34,559 nucleotides of DNA from Candidatus Kerfeldbacteria bacterium (GCA_016182525.1 JACPGL010000004.1:1-34559), one strand, 5' to 3'. Counted from the first letter of the stretch, positions 6,147-14,700 are shown. Numbers and translations: made by a program. Notes: generated by a model from the letters alone, not told the origin.

Positions 6147-6209
6147 TGGAGGCTAAACCATGCGTATTTTGTGCGAGAGACGTCACAAAAGCACGCATAA
6201 GAGCCTCTA
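6147..6209 (+). promoter_or_regulatory. Structured 5' leader of the 6232 gene
   Basis: Three nested perfect stems: TGGAGGCT/AGCCTCTA (6147-6154 with 6202-6209, one G-T pair), ATGCGT/ACGCAT (6160-6165 with 6193-6198) and TTTTGTG/CACAAAA (6167-6173 with 6184-6190). The SD and start of a leader peptide lie in the 5' strand of the outer and middle stems, so folding and translation would compete. Confidence 0.7.
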
Positions 6210-6210
6210 A
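6160..6210 (+). CDS. Putative 16-residue leader peptide
   Basis: ATG at 6160 follows GGAGG (6148-6152) at an ideal seven-base spacing. It reads MRILCERRHKSTHKSL and stops at TAA 6208-6210, exactly at the 3' edge of the leader hairpin and 21 bases before the downstream gene. The position inside the hairpin recalls translation-controlled attenuation. The peptide is rich in basic residues (five Arg or Lys plus two His), with no run of one amino acid. Confidence 0.45.
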   Translation: MRILCERRHKSTHKSL

Positions 6211-6231
6211 AAATGTGGAGAAATAACCAAG

Positions 6232-6660
6232 ATGTATCCGCAGAAGATCGTGAGTCTGGATGATTTGCTCACCAAGAGCGGAGTGGAGCTCTTCACGGAG
6301 AACCTGTTCATCGTATTGACAGGTGCGCGAGGGATTCTCCGTAGCCTCTGTCAGGGGTGCCAAGATCGTCTTGGCGTAACGTTTGAAGGAGAGCTCCCGC
6401 CGCGCGAGTTCGAGGCGCTTCAAGCGCATCGAGCATCGGGAAGCTGCAGCTCGGTTCAACTAGCCGCCCTCCTCCATGGGCAGGGTCTCACCAAGCTCCG
6501 GGGGTTCGCACCCTTCATGCAGTCGCAGTCACCGACAGAGCTCGATAAGAACGACCGCCTCTGGCTGGACGATTCGGCCGTACGAGCGCTGATGCACTAC
6601 GTCCTCCTGTTCCTGACGTCGACTTCGGTCGACAAGCTGGCTCCATTCGGGGAGAGGTGA
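6232..6660 (+). CDS. Orphan cytoplasmic protein, G/C-rich codon use
   Basis: The 142-residue protein has no signal peptide and no convincing membrane segment; the C-terminal MHYVLLFLTS stretch is too short to be sure. Two Cys near residues 40-43 (SLCQGCQDRLG) form a CxxC that might bind metal, but no partner CxxC is present. I recognise no family. The start is supported by GTGGAG 11 bases upstream and by the structured leader. The gene is richer in G/C than the antiporter and ATPase genes beside it, and ends in two stem-loops (GCTCT/AGAGC at 6661-6674 and the strong one at 6683). Confidence 0.65.
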   Translation: MYPQKIVSLDDLLTKSGVELFTENLFIVLTGARGILRSLCQGCQDRLGVTFEGELPPREFEALQAHRASGSCSSVQLAALLHGQGLTKLRGFAPFMQSQSPTELDKNDRLWLDDSAVRALMHYVLLFLTSTSVDKLAPFGER

Positions 6661-6682
6661 GCTCTACCAAGAGCCACGTCGA

Positions 6683-6716
6683 GGGGCCGGTGTGGGTTTG
6701 ATTCCCACCCGGCCCC
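6683..6716 (+). terminator. Strong stem-loop after the 6232 gene, tRNA minihelix-like
   Basis: GGGGCCGG (6683-6690) pairs with CCGGCCCC (6709-6716), stacked on GTGGG/CCCAC with a seven-base loop TTTGATT and one bulged T. A T-run starts about eight bases later (TTTTTT at 6725). Size and loop imitate a tRNA acceptor/T-arm, but no D or anticodon arm exists. It probably acts as a terminator. Confidence 0.65.
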
Positions 6717-6775
6717 GGATTATCTTTTTTCAAAAAGCAGATGAATATTCCAAAAACAATCCTTTTGAAACGTTC

Positions 6776-6804
6776 TTGACTACTTCTAGAATACGCGGTA
6801 TAAT
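6776..6804 (+). promoter_or_regulatory. Promoter of the DUF4143 ATPase gene
   Basis: TTGACT (6776-6781), 17-base spacer, TATAAT (6799-6804). The leader would be about 11 bases with no SD. Confidence 0.87.
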
Positions 6805-6821
6805 AGAGTCAATACTTCTCT

Positions 6822-7982
6822 ATGATTCAACGACTCATCCAACTCCCCAAAAAACACAGCTTTTTCTTATTTGGCCCGCGTCAAACAGGGAAAAGCACGC
6901 TTTTGAAAACGCTCTTTTCCGAACAACAAACCATGTATTACGATTTGCTGAAATCAGAAGAATACTTGCGGTTGTCGGCCCACCCGCAATTATTCCGCGA
7001 GGAAGTACTCGCGCGTCCTGCCTCAAAAAGCCGTGTCATTATTGATGAAATCCAGCGTGTTCCCCTCTTGCTGAATGAAGTCCATTGGCTGATGGAACAG
7101 CCGCGCGCGCCCGTGTTTTTGTTAACTGGCTCCAGCGCGCGGAAACTCAAGCGGGGTCATGCCAATCTTTTGGGTGGCAGAGCGTTGACAATGCAGCTTT
7201 TCCCATTGGTACAAGCGGAACTCACTGATCTCTTCTCGCTTCACAAAGCGCTCGAAGTTGGCACTCTACCCAAAATCTATCTGGAGCCAGAACGCGATGT
7301 TGCAAATGCCTTATTGCAAGCGTACGTTGATACGTACCTCAAAGAAGAAATTCAACTCGAAGCACAGGTGCGAAATTTGAATCCGTTTATTCAATTTTTA
7401 ACGCTGGCGGCACATGAGAACGGAAACAGTATTCACTTCTCAAACATCTCTCGAGAAACCGGCGTGTCGTATCAAACAGTAAAATCGTACTATCAGATTT
7501 TGGAGGACACGTTGCTCGGTTTTTTCTTGCTTTCCTACAAACGAGCCCTGCGCAAACGCTTGAATCAGCATCCCAAGTTTTATTTTTTTGATCGAGGAAT
7601 TGTACGGGCTCTTACCAAAACACTTACTGTACCGCTTGAGCCAAAAACCGATGCGTTTGGGCGAGCATTTGAACATTTCATGATTTTGGAAATCATGCGG
7701 ACGATTCAGTATGAGAAGCTGGATTATCGAATGTCCTATTACCGAACAGAACATGGGGCTGAAGTTGACCTGATTCTTGAAACTCCGCGGGGTGGTATCA
7801 AAGCCATCGAAATAAAATCGACGGACAGCGTGCAAGGGGTGCATCTTTCCGGTTTGCGATCATTTGCCACCATCGCTCCGCACGCAGAGCTGTGTTGTGC
7901 GTCTTTGGCTCCGCACAGGCGCAAGATTGGGAACATCGACATTCTTCCGTGGCAAGACGTTCTTGAATGGATAAAACGGTAA
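6822..7982 (+). CDS. AAA-type ATPase with C-terminal DUF4143 domain
   Basis: The 386-residue protein belongs to the common AAA_14/DUF4143 group. The Walker A motif is GPRQTGKST (18-26) and Walker B VIIDEIQRV (72-80), followed by the sensor-like LLTGSSARKL. The C-terminal half has the DUF4143 pattern: a winged-helix-like ISRETGVSYQTVKSYYQILEDT, then FYFFDRGIVRAL and the nuclease-like YRTEHGAEVDLILE...AIEIKST. These proteins are widespread and often multicopy; their cellular job is unsettled, with links to mobile elements and defence proposed. It is a single-gene unit with its own promoter. Confidence 0.93.
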   Translation: MIQRLIQLPKKHSFFLFGPRQTGKSTLLKTLFSEQQTMYYDLLKSEEYLRLSAHPQLFREEVLARPASKSRVIIDEIQRVPLLLNEVHWLMEQPRAPVFLLTGSSARKLKRGHANLLGGRALTMQLFPLVQAELTDLFSLHKALEVGTLPKIYLEPERDVANALLQAYVDTYLKEEIQLEAQVRNLNPFIQFLTLAAHENGNSIHFSNISRETGVSYQTVKSYYQILEDTLLGFFLLSYKRALRKRLNQHPKFYFFDRGIVRALTKTLTVPLEPKTDAFGRAFEHFMILEIMRTIQYEKLDYRMSYYRTEHGAEVDLILETPRGGIKAIEIKSTDSVQGVHLSGLRSFATIAPHAELCCASLAPHRRKIGNIDILPWQDVLEWIKR

Positions 7983-8080
7983 TAATGCGTCTCGAACAAA
8001 ACCATTGCAGCTCGGTGCATTGTATGGTATCCTCTTTTTAGGAGGATCTGTCATAAACATTCTTAATCCTCTTTTGTGCT

Positions 8081-8776
8081 ATGAAGTCTCTATCGAAATT
8101 TTTTACGAAAGAAGCTCTACTCTTTGTTGCGCTCTTTGCAGTTTTGGGGTTTTTAGCGCTTCAGGTGCCGGTCACCCAGCTCATGGGATCAAAGGCAAAG
8201 TTCACGTTGTTTGACGCGTTTGGCCCGATTGCGAGCGGATTTGTAGGCACGGTCCCTGGCGTCATCGCCGTCTTCCTGATGCAGTTTGCGAATTTCCTGG
8301 TCCATGGGGCAAAAGTGGTGGATGCCGGCACGATCATTCGATTCTTCCCCATGCTTTTTGCCACATGGTATTTCAGCAAACGATCCCGCGCTGTTCTTGT
8401 TATCCCAGTGATCGCTATCGTCGCCTTTCTTGCGCACCCGATCGGCCGCGAGGTCTGGTACTACTCGCTCTTTTGGCTCATTCCGCTCGTCTGTCACGCC
8501 TTCCGAGAGCGATTCTTGTTTGCGCGCAGCCTTGGCGCAACCTTCACGGCCCATGCGGTTGGTGGCGCGCTCTGGATCTACACCTTTACCCTGCCCGCAA
8601 CTGTGTGGCAGTCGCTCATCCCCATCGTTGCTCTTGAACGGTTGATTTTTGCGATCGGCATTTCGGTGATGTATGTCGTTGTCACCAACATCTTGCATGT
8701 CTTGAGTGAAAAAAAGATTGTCACGCTGCCGTTCGCGCTCAATACAAAATACATTCGCAGACGAAGTTCAGTGTAG
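8081..8776 (+). CDS. Polytopic membrane protein, possibly ECF S-component-like
   Basis: The 231-residue protein has about six hydrophobic segments. The arrangement KFTLFDAFGPIASGFVGTVPG followed by further helices resembles substrate-binding S-components of energy-coupling factor transporters, which bind vitamins or similar small molecules. The characteristic family signatures are not clear enough to name a substrate, and no ECF ATPase or EcfT gene is in the window. It starts nine bases after a T-rich stretch without SD. A possible promoter is TTGCAG (8007-8012) with TATCCT 17 bases later. An alternative is an unrelated CPR-specific membrane family. Confidence 0.7.
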   Translation: MKSLSKFFTKEALLFVALFAVLGFLALQVPVTQLMGSKAKFTLFDAFGPIASGFVGTVPGVIAVFLMQFANFLVHGAKVVDAGTIIRFFPMLFATWYFSKRSRAVLVIPVIAIVAFLAHPIGREVWYYSLFWLIPLVCHAFRERFLFARSLGATFTAHAVGGALWIYTFTLPATVWQSLIPIVALERLIFAIGISVMYVVVTNILHVLSEKKIVTLPFALNTKYIRRRSSV

Positions 8777-8806
8777 CGAACACAAAAGGTGAAGGGAGGT
8801 GATTTC

Positions 8807-9214
8807 ATGCCAGACGTCACATTGAATTGGGTTGCCATGCTCGTTGCGCTTATCGTTTCAATGGTCATCGGCTCTCTTTGGTATTCCAAACCCGTCTTTG
8901 GAAAAGCCTGGATGGGGATGATCGGAAAAAGCGAAGAGGATTTGAAAAAAGGCGCAGGCAAAGCCATGGGAATCATGATCGTTGCCACGATCATTATGAT
9001 CTACGTTCTCTCCAACATCGTTGACTACGCAACGGCAACGACGTGGATGGAAGGTGCGCAAACAGGATTCTGGGTATGGCTGGGGTTCGTGGCGACCGTC
9101 CTCGTGATGAGCGCCGGATACGAAGGCCGGCCAATGAAGCTTACGGCGATCAATGCAGGCTTTCAGTTGGTCAATCTTGTCGTCGCGGGTGCGATTCTTG
9201 CAGCCTGGGCGTAA
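8807..9214 (+). CDS. DUF1761-like small membrane protein
   Basis: I start at the ATG at 8807, which has a strong SD (AAGGGAGGTGAT, seven bases away) and not at 8789. The 135-residue product has four membrane segments with the pattern LNWVAMLVALIVSMVIGSLWYSKPVFGKAWM at the start, which is the hallmark of DUF1761 proteins, and a GYEGRPMKLTAINAGFQ segment before the last helix. Function is unknown. It lies 30 bases after the previous membrane protein gene and is likely co-transcribed. Confidence 0.82.
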   Translation: MPDVTLNWVAMLVALIVSMVIGSLWYSKPVFGKAWMGMIGKSEEDLKKGAGKAMGIMIVATIIMIYVLSNIVDYATATTWMEGAQTGFWVWLGFVATVLVMSAGYEGRPMKLTAINAGFQLVNLVVAGAILAAWA

Positions 9215-9230
9215 GCATTTTTTTTCGACT

Positions 9231-9256
9231 GCAGGCTCGGCCGCGACCGAGCCTGC
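9231..9256 (+). terminator. Stem-loop after the DUF1761 gene
   Basis: GCAGGCTCGG (9231-9240) and CCGAGCCTGC (9247-9256) form a perfect ten-pair stem with loop CCGCGA. The T-run lies on its 5' side (9218-9225), so it would be canonical for minus-strand transcripts; on the plus strand it is an imperfect terminator. Confidence 0.65.
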
Positions 9257-9322
9257 TTAGCATGGGGATATCTACTCACATGCGATCTTTCTTCCGCATG
9301 CTGCATGTGCTACAATAGTACC

Positions 9323-9904
9323 ATGAATTGGTACTTCATCCTCGTTGTTCTCCATATTGTCGGAACAGCGCTCGGCGTGGGAGCGGTCACGGTTGGCGAG
9401 GCGCTATTTTTTCGTGCGCTGAAAAACAAACGTATTGACGAAAGCATGGTCGAGACATTAAAAACCGTATCCCAGATTGTGTGGGTCGGGCTCTCCGTAC
9501 TCTTTTTCTCTGGAGCATTTTTCTTTGTGGTGTACCGACTCGGCGCTCCTGAACGTCTTGACCTTGCGTTCTCATCCAAGTTTTGGATCAAGATGCTGAT
9601 CGTTGGCGTGCTATCGGCGAACGGTGTGTTTATGCACTTTAAGACCATTCCCGCGCTCGAACGGCTTGCGCGCGAAGGAGGCAAACTCTCGTCCCCGCTC
9701 TTTCAAAAATATGCCTGGCAATTTTTCGCCAGCGGAGCAATCTCATTCACGTCGTGGTACGGAGCGCTCGCGCTCGGTGCTGCGCGCAACTTCCCTCTCA
9801 CTTTTTGGCAGGCACTCGTCGTGTATATTCTCATCCTCGCGTTCGCCATCGGTGTATCCCAAATGATATGCCGGCGCGTTCTCGATTCTCTTTCACGCTC
9901 ATGA
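9323..9904 (+). CDS. Four- to five-helix membrane protein of unknown function
   Basis: I start at ATG 9323. A TACAAT box ends seven bases before it, so the transcript may be leaderless. The 193-residue protein starts MNWYFILVVLHIVGTALGVG and has about five membrane helices, with a second histidine near the middle (VFMHFKTIP). The LHxxGxxxG pattern in the first helix recurs in the next gene. Membrane His residues might ligate haem or copper, but I see no full cytochrome signature. Its stop overlaps the next start (ATGA, 9901-9904), so the pair is coupled. Confidence 0.7.
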   Translation: MNWYFILVVLHIVGTALGVGAVTVGEALFFRALKNKRIDESMVETLKTVSQIVWVGLSVLFFSGAFFFVVYRLGAPERLDLAFSSKFWIKMLIVGVLSANGVFMHFKTIPALERLAREGGKLSSPLFQKYAWQFFASGAISFTSWYGALALGAARNFPLTFWQALVVYILILAFAIGVSQMICRRVLDSLSRS

Positions 9905-10362
9905 ACTCCACCTTTCAAATACTCTTGATTCTCCATGTCCTTGCCGGTGTTCTTGGGATTCTCTTTTTTCTGTGTGCGTTCTTCTGTCTTGCGCGACCGC
10001 ATCGTGGGAAATGGCGAGTGGGGGTGACACTGCTCGGCACGCTCTCATTCTGGATCGCATGGATTGCAGGAGGCGCGTATTACGTCAAACGCTACGGCAG
10101 CGCGGTGAAACCGATTATTATGAAAGGGTCAACACCGTGGGCGCATACGATTTTTATGGAAGCCAAAGAGCATCTGTTTCTTTTCCTCCCGTTCCTTAGT
10201 GTTGCCGCGTTGTTGCTTGTCTGGCTTGCCGGCCAAGAGATTGATAAAGATGAAAAGCTCCGGGCGCGTGCGCAGATGCTTGTTGGCCTTATCATCGCCC
10301 TTGGAATTTTCATGACATTCAGCGGAATTGTCATTTCGGCGGCCGGCGGTCGCGTATCGTAA
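9901..10362 (+). CDS. Four-helix membrane protein of unknown function
   Basis: The 153-residue product starts MNSTFQILLILHVLAGVLGI, echoing the first helix of the preceding protein (LHxxxGxxG). A loop/helix boundary carries PWAHTIFMEAKEHLFLF, where His, Glu and His are spaced in a way that could bind a metal or haem. Four membrane segments are visible. The ATG overlaps the upstream stop by four bases, with no separate SD. I cannot name a family; a small redox or sensor membrane complex with its neighbours is an inference only. Confidence 0.7.
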   Translation: MNSTFQILLILHVLAGVLGILFFLCAFFCLARPHRGKWRVGVTLLGTLSFWIAWIAGGAYYVKRYGSAVKPIIMKGSTPWAHTIFMEAKEHLFLFLPFLSVAALLLVWLAGQEIDKDEKLRARAQMLVGLIIALGIFMTFSGIVISAAGGRVS

Positions 10363-10366
10363 CTCT

Positions 10367-10684
10367 ATGAACACCAAAACACGATGGATTATTGGAGCAC
10401 TTCAAGCGGCAACAGTCGCCGTTGTTCTGGTTGCCGTTCTCACCGTTCTGGCCGAGCTTGTCCCTGCGCTCAAAGATTGGCTGAAAGCGACCTTCTCCCA
10501 TCACTGGATTGGCAAAGGCGTGCTCGCGCTTGTAGCGTTTGTTCTTGTGTTCCTCATCGCGAGTGCTCTTGCCAAAAACGTCTCGACGCAAAAACTGGCA
10601 CGATGGATGAATGTCCTCTCGATCACCACTGTTGTTACCTCGCTCGTCATCATTGGGTTCTTCATTGTCGAGACCGTTTTCTAA
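10367..10684 (+). CDS. Small membrane protein, three helices
   Basis: The 105-residue product starts at ATG 10367, four bases after the preceding stop (TAA, 10360-10362), and is the third gene of the small membrane operon. It contains three hydrophobic segments (about residues 8-28, 49-66 and 80-102), a short amphipathic loop (LKDWLKATFSHHWIGKG) with two His, and no known motif. Its function is unknown. Confidence 0.65.
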   Translation: MNTKTRWIIGALQAATVAVVLVAVLTVLAELVPALKDWLKATFSHHWIGKGVLALVAFVLVFLIASALAKNVSTQKLARWMNVLSITTVVTSLVIIGFFIVETVF

Positions 10685-10698
10685 ACCCGTTCCCCCTA

Positions 10699-10727
10699 TT
10701 CACAAAATCCGCAAAGTGGGGTAGGAT
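10699..10727 (+). promoter_or_regulatory. Promoter of tRNA-Pro(GGG) and the aminotransferase
   Basis: TTCACA (10699-10704), 17-base spacer, TAGGAT (10722-10727). A tRNA 5' end lies 17 bases downstream of the -10. Confidence 0.65.
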
Positions 10728-10743
10728 ACGGGTGCTTTAATTT

Positions 10744-10819
10744 CGGGGTATAGCGCAGTTGGTAGCGCGCATGCATGGGGTGCATGAGGTCGTGGGTTCA
10801 AATCCCGCTACCCCGACCA
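10744..10819 (+). tRNA. tRNA-Pro(GGG)
   Basis: CGGGGTA (10744-10750) pairs with TACCCCG (10809-10815); A10816 is the discriminator and CCA (10817-10819) is encoded. The anticodon stem CATGC/GCATG holds ATGGGGT, anticodon GGG. The T-loop is TTCAAAT. The next protein start codon is only three bases after the CCA. Confidence 0.95.
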
Positions 10820-10822
10820 AAT

Positions 10823-11644
10823 ATGACATTCCCGTTTGCATCCAAAAATGGCGCGCTTATTCCGTACGCCGAGGCTGCGGTTCCGGTAACGAACATTGCC
10901 TATGCGTATGGCTTTGGCGTGTACGAATCTCTGCGTGTCACGGACAACGTCGTCTTTTTTCTGGATCAGCATATCAACCGCCTCATTACATCTGCAGAAA
11001 TGATCGGGCTCGCTCACCCTTTTTCGCCCGAGACGATTTCACAGAGCCTCCGAACTCTTGTCACAAAAACTCTCGGTACCTATAATGTAAAAATTCTTCT
11101 GATTGGAGCAGCGCGGCCTGAAGACGTGCTGTTGTTTATGCTGCCATCCGCTCCGCTCTTCCCTGATCGTAAACTGTATCGCGATGGAGCAACGGCAATC
11201 ACGGTTCACGGCCGCCGACCCTTTCCCAAAGCCAAAACACTGAACATGCTCACGAGTCATCTTGCGTACACCAAAGCGCGAGAGGTGGGATGCTATGATG
11301 CACTCTTGGTCAATGAAAAAGATGAGATCATCGAAGGTACACGATGCAACTTTTTCGCGATCCGTGGACGAACCATTGTGAGCCCGCCGAACGCCGAGAT
11401 TCTCGATGGCGTGACGCGGGATATCGTTCTCGCTCTTGCGCGCCAACACAACTTCGCGGTTGAAGAACACCCAATCAACAAAGATACGCTCAGCGAGTAC
11501 GACGGTGCATTCCTCACGAGCACAAGTGGAAAAGTGCTCCCTCTGCGGACGATCGATGATTTCTCGTTCCCTGGCATCCCGACCACGATTCACGAACTCG
11601 TAAAAATCTACGACGACTTTCTCAAAAACTATCACAATCCTTAG
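10823..11644 (+). CDS. Class IV PLP-dependent aminotransferase
   Basis: The 273-residue protein is a fold-type IV PLP enzyme, related to branched-chain amino acid aminotransferase, D-amino acid aminotransferase and aminodeoxychorismate lyase. Landmarks are GFGVYESLRV near residue 32, the likely catalytic lysine in KAKTLNMLTSHLAYTKA, and the PLP phosphate-binding EGTRCNFFAI followed by ILDGVTRDIVLALA. The length fits the family. Which amino acid it uses cannot be decided: the YESLRV start is common in BCAT-like members. I begin at 10823, three bases after tRNA-Pro; no SD is present, so translation would depend on cleavage of the tRNA from the mRNA. Confidence 0.9.
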   Translation: MTFPFASKNGALIPYAEAAVPVTNIAYAYGFGVYESLRVTDNVVFFLDQHINRLITSAEMIGLAHPFSPETISQSLRTLVTKTLGTYNVKILLIGAARPEDVLLFMLPSAPLFPDRKLYRDGATAITVHGRRPFPKAKTLNMLTSHLAYTKAREVGCYDALLVNEKDEIIEGTRCNFFAIRGRTIVSPPNAEILDGVTRDIVLALARQHNFAVEEHPINKDTLSEYDGAFLTSTSGKVLPLRTIDDFSFPGIPTTIHELVKIYDDFLKNYHNP

Positions 11645-11703
11645 AAATCGAGATCCGTTCTCGATTTCCTTATTTCCGAGAACGGATCTCGGAAATAAGG
11701 AAA
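11645..11703. repeat. Overlapping palindromes with alternative pairings
   Basis: TTTCCTTATTTCCGAGA (11665-11681) pairs perfectly with its complement at 11687-11703. In addition CGAGATCCGTTCTCG (11649-11663) is the exact complement of 11677-11691, and 11645-11667 is itself a hairpin. The three folds exclude each other. Confidence 0.75.
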
Positions 11704-11707
11704 TAAT

Positions 11708-11745
11708 AAAGAAAACCCCGGTGACCAGCCGGGGTATTTCTTTTG
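11708..11745. terminator. Bidirectional terminator between convergent genes
   Basis: CCCCGG (11716-11721) and CCGGGG (11729-11734) form a stem flanked by AAAGAAAA on the left and TATTTCTTTT on the right. It can end both the plus-strand aminotransferase and the minus-strand giant gene. Confidence 0.85.
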
Positions 11746-11752
11746 TATAGAC

Positions 11753-14700
11753 TTATTCGTTGATCGTCGTGGCTTTCACGCCGCCGCGGAAATTTTCGGC
11801 GAAACCCCAGAACCAGCCATACAGCTCAAGTTCTTCGGTGTCCGAATTCCAGTCGAGAACACGAACATTCGGGCCGCCCATCCCCACCTCGAGCGGTGAA
11901 ATGATGAGTTCAGAATCTCCATCGCCCTGAATATCCGACACCGTCACGTGGAGCTGACCACGGAGCCCTGCGCCATACACAAGCATCCAATCGCTGAGGA
12001 CAAATCCGCCTTGGTCAGGATCATATTCATAGACGCGCAGATTGGATCCGCCATCATGCCGCGGGCTTGTGACGATTTCACGATAGTTATCATTATCGAG
12101 ATTCGTGATCGCGAAGTCAACGCCGCCATGGTAGGACTCTTGGTAGGCCATGAACCACCCGACACGGTCGATTTCTTGAGTCAAGGCATTGTACTCGAAC
12201 ACCTGCACGTTCGGGCCGCCCTGGGTATGAGGAGCCACGACCGCCTCAATCATTCCATCGTTATCAATATCTCCTACGCGAATGTTCAACTCACCGCGCC
12301 ACTGTGGACCAAAGGCCATGGTCCACCCAAGCAATTCGAATGCTTCGTCGTTCGTGTTAAATTTGTAGAATCGAATGTTGGAGCCGGCCGCTTCTTCCGG
12401 AGCCACGACGAGGTCACGAACTCCATCTCCATCAAGATCACCCGTCATCACTCGCAAACCGACGCGCACTGTCGTTCCATAGGCGAAGAATTGAGTGAGG
12501 AGTTCGAGTTTTCCATTCTCATAATTGAAGACGCGAATGTGCGATGTACCGCCACTTGTCGGGAAGACGATAACATCCGGCGTGTCGTCTCCCGTCACAT
12601 CAGCAACGGTGACATTTATCGTCCCACGGAACGTTTCGGCATAGACAAAGTCATCAGCAGTCAAAGAGAAGGATTGCTCATCAGCATCATAGCTATAGAC
12701 GCGAAGCTGCGCGCCAGCTCGTCCTTCGGGCCAGGTGAACAACTCTGGCAAACCGTCGCCAGTCACATCGGCAAGAAGCATCTTTGCGCCAAACCGTGCT
12801 CCTGTCCCAAAGGGGAAGAAGTGCGTGAGGAGATTCCCTTCTTTATCAAAGAGGCGAACGTGCGGAGTAAGACCATCTTCTGTCGACACGAGCAACTCTT
12901 GCTCTCCATCACCATCGAGATCTCGGGTGAGCATTTGGTACGATCCACGGACGGTTGGACTGTAGGCGTAGAATGAGCGGATGTACTCTCCGGTATTCGT
13001 GAGCATGCGAATGTTCGATGCTCCTTCGTTGGGTACCACGATGACGTCTTTCACAACCGCCGTTGCCACGGGGAGGGGTGTATCATCCCCGTCGCCACCT
13101 CCATTATCGCCATTGCCGTCCCCGCCGTCGGCTTCGGTTCCAATAGCATACGTCAACGTTCGCGTCACCGCTTCAGAAGATCCGGCGCCATTTGTCGCAC
13201 TGACCGAGAGCGTGTTTGACCCGAGGGTAAGGTCGGTCACGGTGTGCTCAAATGAACCATCTGATGATACCGTCGGCGTACCGACAACACTCCCGTTCAA
13301 CGACACAGACACGGTTGAGGCGGCGTCTGATGTTGTCCCCTGAACAAGAACCTGCGGAACAGACACGGTCGACCCATCCGGAGGAAGCGTGAGGCTCACT
13401 GCAGGAATGGTCAGCGTCGCATCCGCCGTTCCACTGGTGACAATGCCAAACTTCGTAAAGTGGTTAATCGTGCAGCTGATTTCATTCTCATCAGTATTGA
13501 CGACAACGTTATTCACACTTCGATAATCACGATTCGTGTCGTCCCAATACGATGGCGTGATTTCTTCTTCGGTGATTCCCTCCTTTTCTAACTGATCGTC
13601 GGTGTATGGAAGAACAATAGTAACTTCTGCAGCAAAGCTTGTGATTTCCGACCCAACATCTTCACCGTCAGCCTTGACCGCCTGCAGGTCATACATTAAT
13701 CCGAGCGGTTGCTCTGTGGACGTTCGGGCAACACCTTCAACAAGAGGAGTTGCCGTGACCGTCAACAACTGGTCAGTATCGTCAGAAATAGCGAATTCAG
13801 GAATGACCACCTGTGTTCCATCAGAGAGTTCGAGGGTCGCCATTTCGTCAGAATTGAAGGTAACCGTTTCTGCGTCAGGAACCACAAGGTCAGATTGCGT
13901 GAGCGAAAGATCAGCGGTGTAGGTCGTATTTTCCTCTTCGGCAATGATCACGACTTCTGATGCTTCGTAGAAGGTGTTTTCGTTATCAACTTCATGGACA
14001 GCTCCAACATTCCAGGTATCATCTGACGTGATCGGGAGTTCAAATGTCCCAGAGTCTGATGTCGTTGACGTATACCCTCCATCCTCTGACCATGCGTACA
14101 CCGAAGCCGGACTCTCTGCGCCATCAAGGGTAACGTTTCCGGAAATGGTTGCATCAGGCACGCGGAAGACAAAGTCAACGTCTGCAGGATGACTGGAATC
14201 AACGGTCACCTTTACCGCTTCCGGATTCATGTATCCGCTCCCTGCGGTTGCCGATGGGGTCACGAACCAATCGCCCGATGTTGTCTGAATTTCGTAATTC
14301 CCGTTTTGGTCAGACACCGCGCCGAACTCGTAGTAGCTTCGATACGCGTCGTAGTTTGACGTTGTCTCTTCGCCCTTCTTCGTCTTCAGCGATATCCACA
14401 TGTTCTGAAGAGGGGTGCCAGATTCATCCGTGACGGTGCCGCTGACCAAAGAATCTTCCTTTACAACCGTAATATCAAACGTTACATCTTCATCATCGCC
14501 AACGGTCACGGTTTTTTCCTGCTGCGGGGAGACGATGTACCCCGACCCCCAACTTACCCATGCGCCGAGCGTCCATTCTCCGCCAGAGACTTTGAAGCTA
14601 TAGGAACCATCATTTGTCCATGCATATTTATTTGATCCCGAGCCATTATCAGCGTAGATAGAGGCGGATACATCGGTAATCGCATTCCCGCTTGCATCAA

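Noticed and set aside
11948-12976. 342-residue plus-strand ORF inside the giant gene
   Set aside because: It is an antisense shadow of the propeller coding region, where a repetitive composition keeps the opposite frame open. No SD, promoter or domain.
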